Shown: piece by piece, positions 29,691-41,300 of the stretch | Layout of the letters: every line of letters starts with the position of its first letter | How positions within the stretch are numbered: position 1 is the stretch's first letter | Assembly (NCBI GenBank): GCA_934047225.1 | Contig: OW203991.1 | Location: forward strand, 6,324,001-6,388,000 | Length of the DNA: 64,000 nucleotides | Origin: Ypsolopha sequella | Taxonomy: Eukaryota > Arthropoda > Insecta > Lepidoptera > Ypsolophidae | Direction: 5' to 3' | Made by a program: the position numbers and the translations under genes | The notes under the pieces: model-generated | Told to the model about the DNA's origin: nothing | Database searches by the model: none | What the model saw: only the letters and a program-made list of their open reading frames with translations

Positions 29691-31895
29691 CAGTAGGTGT
29701 CAAAATGCTAGCCGAATATTTTTCTTAAAACTTGCCTCTCTTTTCTTGGGACATTTGGTTAGTACGATCAGAAAGATGTGTGTTTTCAGTAAGTATCAAT
29801 TTTTATTCACAGCCGGAACTTTAGCGTTGCATATTATCTCAATAGATCAGTTTCCAATATGTTTATCCGAGAAAGTCTTCGACTGTGGTTCGATTAATTA
29901 CGTGAATATTATTTTTAATATCCCTCTCTTTTGTAAATAACTGTGTGATGATGACACATTGTCTTCTGCATCTATAATATTGTCGCATCAATGAACCATG
30001 GATGAATTGAATGGCTTATTTGTTACCCTTTTTCACGTATCTACCGAATCAAGCCACGGTTTAAGATTTCCTATAGATACGCAGTTTTACCATTCCTAGA
30101 GTAGGTATGTAATACAGTAATATTTACTTTTTAGATCCTAGATAGGCAATTTGATATCATACAATGCGTTCTGTTTTATCAAAACATATAATTTGGGCAA
30201 GTGTGCTAAGTGATTCGAATATGTGCGAATAAATCAAAGAGAGATTTTTGCTTTTAATTAACCCTTAGGTTGTGGAATTTATAGACTTTTTGTATTAAGA
30301 TTGTTTGACACTTGAGATAATTTCTATATGAACTTTGGCAATACTCTGATGTTTAATAGTTATTTGTTGCTGCTATAAATTGTTTTGGTGAAATGTTTTA
30401 CTGTTTTACTGCCATTTTAGTTTTAAGCAGCCGCTGAAAAAAACATAGAAGTCTGATTAGAGCTGAAAAATTACAGCACGATAAAGTGTGTTGAACACAA
30501 TTTTCTATGACGACGGCTCCTATATGATTCACTGTGTTTTTAAGTCGGCCAATCACGGCTGACCTAGTGTCGCATGAGAACAGTACGAATCAATCATGAG
30601 CCTTTTGCCCTTTTCAGTCTCTGGTGCCATTTTCGAAGTCTTCTATGTTTTTTTCTTTCGCGGGTTTTAAGTTAAAATTGTTTGAAACGTATTCATACTT
30701 ATTTTTTAAGGATTTGAGGGAAATTATGTTCAAGAAAAGATGTGAAATTGTTTAAAATACTACAATTCATAATGTTGTATGGCGTTTTGGTTTTTGGACC
30801 AATTAATTAATTTGTAATATTTTTGTTTTTGGTGCATAAGATTATGGCTTTTCTTTTGTTAATTTCGTCGATTTTCTTTGTTCTAAATTACTTGTAAGAT
30901 TAATATTATTAAAGTTACGCAGGGATTCCGAATTTAACGCGTTATACAACAGCTATTACATTTTATTAGCTGGGCAGATACAAATTTAAGGTACTGGCGT
31001 ATGATAAAAAAGAGGTACGAAAGAGTCGACTATATTTTCTGTCGCTTCATTATTTTAGCAGTGAATTTACTTGTTTAATAAATTGATTTGAAATTAAAAT
31101 TAATTTTAAATGCAAGCTTTGCACTGTGATAAAGATAATAAATTAACAATGCCTTGATTTAAATTTTATGCACTTATATCATGTTCAAATTTTGATGTAT
31201 TTTTTAACCGTATTTGTAAAATATTTGCAAGCATACTATCAATATATCTAACATACTAATGTTACCACAGACCACTTACCACATTAGACATCCTATCAAC
31301 AACGGACAAGTCAGAATTCTTTGCGGGGTGTTGGCACAGTATAAGGATGTAGACAGTAGTTTAACTGGGCGGTGTCCTTGAAATCAATACCTACGGCCGC
31401 TCGGTGCCTAAACACGCGCTAGGGCTGCCAACTGACTGTTTACGTATTTGATAATGCTATATTAAATTGTCGCATTATTTAATTAAAACAGCCATACATT
31501 GCACAACATATTCTATAATTTCGTGCCATAATTTACGAAAATGCGCGGGAGCGGCTACAGTGTCAACGCGGCAACGTGCGTACGTAACTGCGGTGCTTCC
31601 GCGACAATCGAAAACTGAGTTAAACCGAGATTTGGGACGGGTTCGTTTCGGCCCGTTTGTATAAAGATAGAATATTGTTAATTGCTTATACTGTGGTGAT
31701 GGGATAGTACGGAATGACATTTGTATATTAGTGAAATTGCACTAATTTGTTGGCGAAAAAGGTTTGCCTTCCTTAAGAGGTCTAATGGCTTAGTGGTCTG
31801 TGACTGTTACATACTGTTATGTTATCGAACGGTTTTAACCAACAAATGAATAATGTTTTGAAGGACCTTACTTTTTAAATAAAGTAAACGCTTTA
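29691..31895. other. Intergenic, nothing recognised
   Basis: AT-rich non-coding DNA downstream of the OR-A 3' end. Short ORFs (for example 31475-31720 minus) are without motifs. Confidence 0.5.
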
Positions 31896-31899
31896 ATGA

Positions 31900-32062
31900 A
31901 GCTGATTCTGAAGGCTTTAATTTTAGTTTTAGTTTTGTCAAAACTAAATTTTCTTCATTGCAAAATAGTTCATAATTGTTATGAACAGAAGTTAAATTAC
32001 TTTGAAATTAATTTAAGTTTCGACAGCACTAAAACTAAAATTAAAGCCTTCAGAATCGGCTA
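31900..32062. repeat. Inverted-repeat element (copy 2)
   Basis: GATTCTGAAGGCTTTAATTT is mirrored by AAATTAAAGCCTTCAGAATC. The stem continues inward through TTAGTTTTGTCAAAACT. It sits about 250 bp beyond the OR-A stop codon. Confidence 0.75.
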
Positions 32063-32311
32063 TAATTTATTACTTATTCTAAAATACGGTTGTCGCCATA
32101 TTATCTACATTGGCTTTTTGTAAAAGTTAAGTTTTTATCGCACGAATTTATTAATTGAAACTTCTAATTAAGTGTCATTGAACAAAAAGCAACTGTATTT
32201 TTTACATTGTAAAGCACACTTTTGCCTAACATGTCGTGAATGTACACTACGCATATGTGATACACGGTTTATAAATTAATTAATAAACAACTATTTGTGA
32301 CGTCATTGTTT

Positions 32312-32368
32312 TCATTTGCTGTTGGCCTGGTTCAGGACTGCGAAGTAGGAGTAAGACGAACGAAGAAT
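32312..32368 (-). CDS. OR-A terminal exon 8
   Basis: 57 nt after acceptor TTCCAG. It reads ILRSSYSYFAVLNQANSK and stops TGA at 32314-32312. Too short to be found by ORF length, it is identified by the conserved SYSYFA tail. Confidence 0.93.
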   Translation of the reverse strand: MLRSSYSYFAVLNQANSK

Positions 32369-35300
32369 CTGGAACATATTACGATATGCACCCGTAGTAT
32401 AATGTTTAATCGCGCGCGACGCGACTTAGTTGAATCACAAGTGCGAGGAGCGTGACACGATGTTTTGCGGTATGTCACGTTCCTTGCACTTGTGATTCAA
32501 CTAAGCCGCGTCGCGCGCAAACTGCTACGAATGCAGTTCTAGTTACCGCCATGGGCGCCAACAGAAAAAATATCCAAGGGGTGCAGCCTTAAGAGCGGTT
32601 TCGCAGCCGGATTGTGAAAAATCCGCCCGCAACCGGATTGTGAAAAATCCGCCTGTTTTTAATTAAGAGCGTTTTCGCAGCCGGATTGTGAAAAACCCGC
32701 CTTTTTGTAATTAATCGAAATAGAACACTTAAATTCAAAATTCACTCAATAGTTATTTAACAAAACCTTATTACTTATTACCTATGTATTGTGTATGCTG
32801 CCATCGTAAAGATTCCATTGGTTAAACAAGAATTTAATTCAAAATTTTTGAAATTCTAATTTACAGAGACCAATGGAAACTTTGCGATGACAACATACAC
32901 AATACGTAAGGGTAGGATTTAAACGAGCGAATATAAATTCAAATTTAAGGTGTCAAAAATACTGAATACTTAAGGGCCACGTTATAGCATGTCGACGACG
33001 CGAACCCATAAAATTTTCCCTGACAACAAATCGTCTTAAACGTTTAACACGTCTTAAGAAGTTTTAACTTCCAAAGTCTTACAGCTATGAAGGTCTGCCT
33101 CGACAGCGGTATGTAGTGGCCGGCCCTGAAGATAATGGGCTTCCTCATCCGCTGCATGGCGATCCACAGCGAGCGGCGGAACCTGGTTTCCTGCTCGTAC
33201 CATGGACATTTGTACAGCACCTCACGCAGTTTCTCACTCTGAGGATATAGGATGTTGATAGTTATGATGAGGAACTTTCCAGGCCACGTTACTCAAATAT
33301 CTCATAGATGGCGCTGTGAAACCCCTTCACATTAGACTGCATTAGTTTGATATCCTTCGCTCGTTTAGAGCAATTTTTTTTTTAAGAAAACTAATCATAG
33401 AGTTAAATAGTCTTCGTTTATCGATCGATCACTCACTAATCATTTACTGTTTATTAAGTTTTCGTGATCGTATTTCTTTCTGCCTTTTTTCTGCTCTACA
33501 TTGAACTGCATGACTTTGAACTCTGACTACCCCTGCATATATTAAAACCTGGCTACGACATCTGGACACCGATTCTACTGCGCATGGAGAAACTGGCTGT
33601 GACAACTTCTTGAATTGTTAAAAATTAAAAGCACTATAATGGTTGGAAGATGTGCTTGGGTGCCTGGGTGCAACAATTTGGGACATCATGTAATGCCAAA
33701 AGATAGTAATCAAAGACATCTTTAGATGAAACCTACGCAGTTGGAAAGTCAGATTTTTTCTACCCGAGCAAAGGGCATCATACTCATGCAGCCTAACTTA
33801 AAGAAGTTTTACAGCGCCATCTATGAGATTTTTAAGGAATGTGTCTTGGAAAGTTCCTCATTGTCGGAACTTTGTGAAACATCTTTATTGTAATTAAACT
33901 TTTTTTACTAGTCTCGACGAAAATGTAAAGCGGCCTCTATAGATAGAAAACCAGGTGACGAAATGGGGAAAAGGAGAGTCTGGGTGTCTGTAACGTCTCA
34001 CGTGATTGTTTTTTGAACCCCTTAGATTGTTGTTTTTCCATTTGTGTGTAACTCAATATTTACAATGAATGCTTGGCATGTAGATGTAGATTTTAAAATA
34101 TGAAACCTATATGAGATATTAAGAGGCTATGCGAATTTTATTCTTGTCACTGTCACTCCAAGCGAAAAATCGCGCAGTGCGAGAGGGGCGGATTCAGGGC
34201 AAAAGGGAAAAAAGTTGGTTTTATATTTTTATAAAAAAACTAAAATAGCTAGCAAAATTTCAAATATCAAATATTTATTGTTAAAACACACCTAATAAAA
34301 TATGTTTGAGTTCTGTATATGGTTCTTATTCGTCAAACGAGGGGAAAAAGTGTGTTTGAAGACCTCATTTCAACAATTATTTCTATCGAGGGAAATTTAT
34401 CCAAACGTGTTTTCCAGTTTCAAAACCCTAGATTATATAGCCAAAATGCATATACCAGAAACTGATTATAATTTTCCGTGTATTTCATGAAATACACAGA
34501 AAAGACACACCCGATTTTTTTTTTCGCGTATCGCCTTATCCCGTCTTATTTTACCAGACGCAATGGCGCTCCTAACCTATTGCTCTTTTGTTCTTTAATT
34601 ACTTTGGTACAAATGGATTAACGTTGTGCAATTTGCTGAAATGAAATATATTATAAAAATAAATATTGAATATTAACTTTTTGTCTTTTTAAATGATTAT
34701 AATTACATAAAACACAGATGCCCGAAATATATCTCACAAATTATGGAATAAATTTGGTGTCTGTAATTTCGTTCACATAGACATCAGGAGACTTTCCTGT
34801 AATTGTTTATGTTTAAGTTTTTTCACTTGTCTTCTCACTTATTTCACCGACATAGATACAGTACCAGGCCATTTGAAGGTCGCATCGTGCTTTAAAAAGA
34901 GATACTCGGCTACCTTCGGCTTTGTAGAGCGTCATCTCTGTCACACGAAACACTAACAGTCCGGTATATTAGGAGCTGCTAAAACTTGATTATTGAATTT
35001 TTTTTAGAAATCAAAACAAAAAGAAAACATGTAGGTAAAAAACAACATATATATGTACTATGTATGTTAATTTATTTATTTTAATGAAAAACTATAATTT
35101 TTATTTCCAACCAAATAACAAAATACAAAAAACTAATAGATATCTGAAGCCTCTCCGTGTCATTTTACTAATCAGATTCTAAAGTACATAGTACATATAT
35201 GTTGTCTTTTAGCTACATGTTTTTTTTTTTGTTTTAATTTCTAAAAAAAAATCCTAACACAAGTTTTAGCCGCTCCTAATGGATACCGGACTGTTAGTGT

Positions 35301-38300
35301 TTTCGTGTGACAGAGATGACGCTCTACAAAGCCGAAGCTAGCCGAATAGATCTCTTTTTAAAGCACGATGGGATACCGGACTGTTAGTATTTTCGTGTGA
35401 CAGAGATGGCGCTCTACAAAGCCGAAGCTAGCCGAGATTTTTTTCAATCTGAAACTAGAAAGCTGGATACTGTCGACAAACTCAACCCTTGAAAAACTAT
35501 TTTAAATATGAGTGTAACAACCTGCTCAGTTTTTTCTAGAAATATTTTTTTCACCACACGTTATCTAAAAATGGCGCCCAACAATGGGACTAATCTTTTG
35601 TGTCGTGTTCTATGTTTTTAGGGTTCCGTACCCAAAGGGTAACCAACGGGACCCTATTACTAAGACTCCGCTGTCCGTCTGTCTGTCCGTCTGTCTATCC
35701 GTCTGTCCGTCTGTCACCAGGCTGTATCTCATGAACCGTGATATTTAGACAGTCGAAATTTTAATAGATGATGTATTTCTGCTGCCGCTATAACAACAAA
35801 TACTTAAAAACAGAATAACATAAATATTTAAGGGGGCTCCCATACAACAGAAATGTTTTTTTTGCCGTTTTTATAGATAATGGTACGGAACCTTTCGTGC
35901 GCGAGTCCGACTCGCACTTGGCCGGTTTTTTTCACCACACGTTACCTTAAAATGGCGCCCAACTAATCCCATGACTAATCTTTTGTGTCGTGTTCTGTTT
36001 TTTTTTTTTATTGTAAACGTTACAAAATTCCAAATATAATTCATTACTCGAATGGTAAGCTCGTGTCCACACCAGCAATAGAGGAAGAGCTGTGAAAGCA
36101 TCGTCACCATGTAGTTGCACATTGAAAAGAATTGTACGCTGTCCCGAGACACCTACAACAAAAAAACTTTCATTTATAAAACCTCTAAATGTTTAGGCGC
36201 TGAGAAGTTGACAACAAGAGATAACACTCTTGTGTTTTATGTTTAAATATGTTTCCATTTTGGTGTACCAATTAAACAAGTAAACACTCGTCTATGCCTT
36301 AAGCCTGTACCTGAGCCTAGAGCATGACCAACTCCAGTCTATCTAGAATTCGTTTGAAGAAATTCGGACTCTCCTTGTATTGAAAAAAATATATTTGGTT
36401 TATTAATCTTTTCTCTAGGGATGTTACGTATAAACAATGTACTAAGATTTATACTTTTGTCAAAAAAAAATGTTTTGCACCCTCTCTTTTTTTGGTTATC
36501 AAACGTTCGCTTCAAGAACGCGGTTAAGAGATCAACTTGATTTTTTTTTTCATAAAATAGGTAATAGAAATATGAAGGTATATTACCTAAATTCAATATT
36601 TTTTTCCCTACACAATTTTTCAGTATTAGCTAAAAACACACCAATTTGTTGTTTCGCTGCGTGATCACTAGTATTACGCGTTCAAGAAAAAGAAATATTT
36701 TGTAGGAAAAAAAATATATGATTTAGGTAACATCCCTTCATATTTCTATTGCCTATTTTATTAAAAAAAAACAACTTATCTTTTAACCGTGTTTTTGAAA
36801 CGAACGTTTGAAAAAAAAAAAAGAGGGTGGAAAACATTTTTTTTTGACAAAAGTATAAATCTTAAAACATTGTTTATAGGTGGAATCCTTAGATAAAAGA
36901 TCGATATATCAAATATATTTTCTTCAATATGAGGAGAGACCTAGTTTTTTCCAATGAACCCTTGAAAACCTGGTGTTGTTGATGTTCCAGCGTCAGGTGT
37001 CCCGTTAAACCTGTTTCAGACTTGCTTTAATTTTGAAGTATCAAGCGGGAAGGTTTGCTGCAAGATAGCATTGATTGATTGATTCATTGATTGTGAGTAA
37101 ACTTAAGAGCGGTATCGCAGCCGGATTGTGAAAAATCCGCCTTTTTGTAATTAATCGAAACAGAACGCTTAAATTCAAAATTTACTCAATTCTAATTTAC
37201 AGAGACCAATGGAAACTTCGCGATGGCAGCATACACAATACATACCTAGGTGATAAGGTTTTGTTGAATAACTATTGAGTAAATTGTGAATTTAAGTGTT
37301 CTGTTTCGATTTATTAGCCAAAGGCGGGTTTTTCACAATCCGGCTTTCTTATTGCACTTAATTCAAATTCAAATTTCTTTATTCAAAATTATTGTAACAT
37401 AACAGATAAATCTAAATCATTACAATAATAGCATTAAATTAAAGCACTTACTTTCATACTTCTCTCTAACATTCTCTTACAAACATCTATCAGATAACTA
37501 TAATACGATCCACAAAAATATCACACTCTGGTGCTTCAGCGAGCAAGGAGAAGAATAACATGTCGAGTGCTCGCGCGACGGGCGAGTACCGATAAAGGTT
37601 AGTGCGCGAAAATGGCGCCGCGAACAACGTATGACTCCGCCCCCTGAGGTACCTATCGGGCACAAACAGTTTTAGAATTTTCTCAACAAGATCCACACAG
37701 TCGATCTTATTTCGAATAACGAATACGAACTCTTAATGTCTTAAGAGCGGTCTTAATGCAAGTTTAAATAAAACTTTTTAGGTTTTATGTAATAAACTAC
37801 GAGTATGTTGCTGCGACAGAAGCTCTGATTTTTTGAGAGACGAGAGCTTCTGTCGCAGCAACATAGTTTATTTCATAAAATCGAAAAAGTTTTATTCCAA
37901 CTTGCATTAAGAGCGGTTTCACAGCCGGATAGTGAAAAACCCAGCTACAGAAGCTCTCATTTTTTATGAAAAGGCGAAGTAAAAATTTGCTTCAATAATT
38001 CTGGCGTGTCAATTTAAAAGATAATTTGGAGCAACCTTACACAGACTAGCCTTGACAATTCTGACTTGGCGATTTAAAGAAAACGTGTAGCAATCTTACA
38101 CAGTCTTGCAGCGACAATTTTGACGAGACTAGTTTTTTTTTTTTTACCTTTAAAAGTTTACAGCAACTTTAAAATAAACTTGCTACCAAAATGTTGGCGT
38201 GACAAGCAAGCGTATCCGATATTACATGGCTTTTTTTTCATGATTTCTTGTTGTGCTCCATAGTAAAAGTTATTCGTATCCATGACCCATCAATCGGGTT

Positions 38301-41300
38301 ATTCCCAGGGCTCCAAAAACCATTGTTCTCAAAAAAATAAAATTTCATATAAAGATTCCCAGGACTCCAAAAATTAATTTGTCGAAAATATTCATTTCTC
38401 ACCGGCTCCAAAAGCTACCATGTACAGTCACATTGTACATAAATAACAAATTCAATTAGAAGCATATAAATATACTACAGTGCACTACGAATCGTTTTTT
38501 TTCTTGTACTTAATGAGGAAAAACGCAATAATAAAAATAATGAAAAAATTAGGTGATTTGATATACTCTATATCACTGACTATCTATCTATCGGTTTCAC
38601 TGACATGGGTCTAGCTTTTAGTAAAACGATGTGTTCGTCCTGTTCTGTATATATGTACAGTTAATATTTTGGAGCCGACGAGAATCAAATTATGATAATA
38701 ATAAATATTAAATTGAATTTTTGGAGCCGTGGGAAGAAATTTTTGGAGCTCTGGGAATGACCCCATCAATCAGCCTAGTTCGTCCACTGCTGGCATAAGC
38801 CTTTCCAGGACTTTGCCACTCCCGGCGGTCATCCTGGAAGAATTGCCCATACTCACACACGCTGGGCAGGCGGGTTATTGAGCGCGGTGCCGGAACCCTC
38901 GCACCAGTGACGCCGCTGCCCGTCACCAGTCTGTTCCATATAAAGCCCGGCTATTAGGGATGGATATACCTTCATCCATCGGTCCCAGGCATTCGTATAG
39001 GCGAGTATCTCTAGTTTTCGGCTTATCAACAACTAAGGATTCAACCTGTATAGATATTTATTGCAAAATGTAGACAAGTGATACATACGATAGATATTCT
39101 CAAACCGGTTATGCAAATAATGGCAACACTGCCGCTCAACTGGAAAAATATATTCGCATGAAAAGTGTTCTCAACTAGGTCCATGAACCTGAAAAGATAA
39201 ATTGAGTTCAATTATTTAATAATGAAGAGCTAATTTTGTTTGTACATTCCACTTACTCGATGACTGCCTGATGGTGTTTGATGCCTCGGACAAATAAATT
39301 GTAGTTTTCGTCGAAAAGTTGTTTTTGTTCGTCAGTAGTTAGTTTCGCTGACTTTGGTACTTTTTGAAACTGTAAAAAATAGTCTATTAACTAGGTAAAG
39401 TTTCCATGAAGAAACCACATAATATTGTCACGACATGAATCCCTGAGAGGCTGTTCCTATGTGTGTAATGCAAGTCACAGTTGGTATAATACACATGGTA
39501 CACCCGCTTTTCACCGACGATTATTACGTCCTAAACGGTGGTGAGCCCTATCTCCATACTTCGGGTACAAGTGGACCAACAGCTTCAAGTGGCTTCTGAA
39601 CTACGCAGAACGAACGCAAATCAATGTGCACCGCGGGAATTGAACCCACGACCTCTCCTCTGTTTTTGCAAGGCGTCACTGCAGTCACTCTCCCAGTTTC
39701 TGAGCGAGCGCGCTTCATCCAAGTCTTATCGATACTTTCTATCAAGCGCTGTAATTACCAATCCTGCGTAAATAGCCCATTATAAATAAAAAATTTAAAA
39801 AATTCAAATCTCAAATCCAATTAAATCTCAACATATCCCTAGTAACAAATTTAAGAAACTAGCTCGTAGAAAAAACAATTATCCACTTTAATGTCTTTAT
39901 ATCACAATATCTTTTATCTTATCCATGTAGCATTTCCTTCATTGTAGCTTATCTTATTACCTCAAAAGTCTTAACTTGGTCGTCTCTTTCCTCTAATATC
40001 TTGCCTTGGTCTTCTCTTACCTGATACTTCCAACCTTGGTCCTCTATAACCTCTAAAATTCTAAATTCTTAATTCGAAGCGGGGGCGATTAATGGTTCTG
40101 CACAGACTTTCCGCTATCGTGAGTATTGTGCACTTCCCCCCGGTCAGTCACCCTAGCCAGCCCAGCTCTTTAAAAGAGCCGAATGGCATCGACGTGCTGA
40201 CACAACTGATTCAGTAAAGGAAAGCTGGAGCTCATCATCTATAACCTCAAATGCCCTACCTTGGTTATTTTATCCATAATAATGTCGAGCTCAGCACAGC
40301 CAAACATGATCATACCGACGGCCACGCTGTCGACTGCGATGAAGAGGAACGCGCTGATGTAGATAGCCAGCACCTGGTACAGGTATCCGAGCTCGTAGTG
40401 AGGGGACTTCTCGGGTCTCACTGGCATCCTAAAATACGGGATCAGTAACGTAGATAACCAGCACCTGGTACAGGTATCAGAGGTCGTATTTTAGTTGATT
40501 TATTTATAAAACTTTTTGCACATTTACACAAATAACTTAAAAGACAAAAGAAACAATTAAACATGGCTCGTAGTGTGGTTACTTCTCGGGTCTCACTGGC
40601 GTCCAAGAATACGGGACCAGTGATGTAGATAGCCAGCACCTAGGTATCCAAGCTCGTAGTGTGGGTACTTCTCGGGTCTCACTGGCATCCTAGAATACGG
40701 GACCAGTGATGTAGATAGCCAGCACCTAGGTATCCAAGCTCGTAGTGTGGGTACTTCTCGGGTTTTACTGGCATCCTAGAATACGGGACCAGTGATGTAG
40801 AGAGCCAGCACCCGGTACAAGTATCCGAGCTCGTAGTGTGGGTACTTCTCGGGTCTCACTGGCATCCTAGAATACGGGACCAGTGATGTAGAGAGCCAGC
40901 CCCTGGTACAGGTATCCGAGCTCGTAGTGAGGGGACTTCTTGGGTCTCACTGGCATCCTAGAATACCGGGCCAGTGGTGTAAGAATACTTCATCTCATCT
41001 ATCACTCACATGTGGGTCCAGTGGCGTGTTTTAAGATTCGGCACCCTGGACCTGTAAGGTTTTCCGCCCTATAGATGAACGAAAAAAAAGCAAAAATATT
41101 CAATAATAAAATAAAATAAAATCCAGCAGTGTGCTGTTTTGGGCTGAGAAATAAACACCATTTATTCAATATATATTTTTTAAATATAAGTATACCTAAA
41201 GTCAAAAAGCAACAAGTATAAATTAAAAGATAGGGAAATTTTGCAACAGTAAAAAAATTGTCTTACGGGTATAGTTTTATTATTAAATATTTTCAAAGAA

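Noticed and set aside
38708..38926. 72-codon minus-strand ORF
   Set aside because: It lies in the CCACTGCTGG dispersed repeat, which is non-coding; no splice or domain support.
40500..40985. Additional receptor exons or a third OR gene
   Set aside because: Only the first about 80 nt of exon 3 plus acceptor are repeated, each unit ends in TAG at the next acceptor, and no other exons accompany them.
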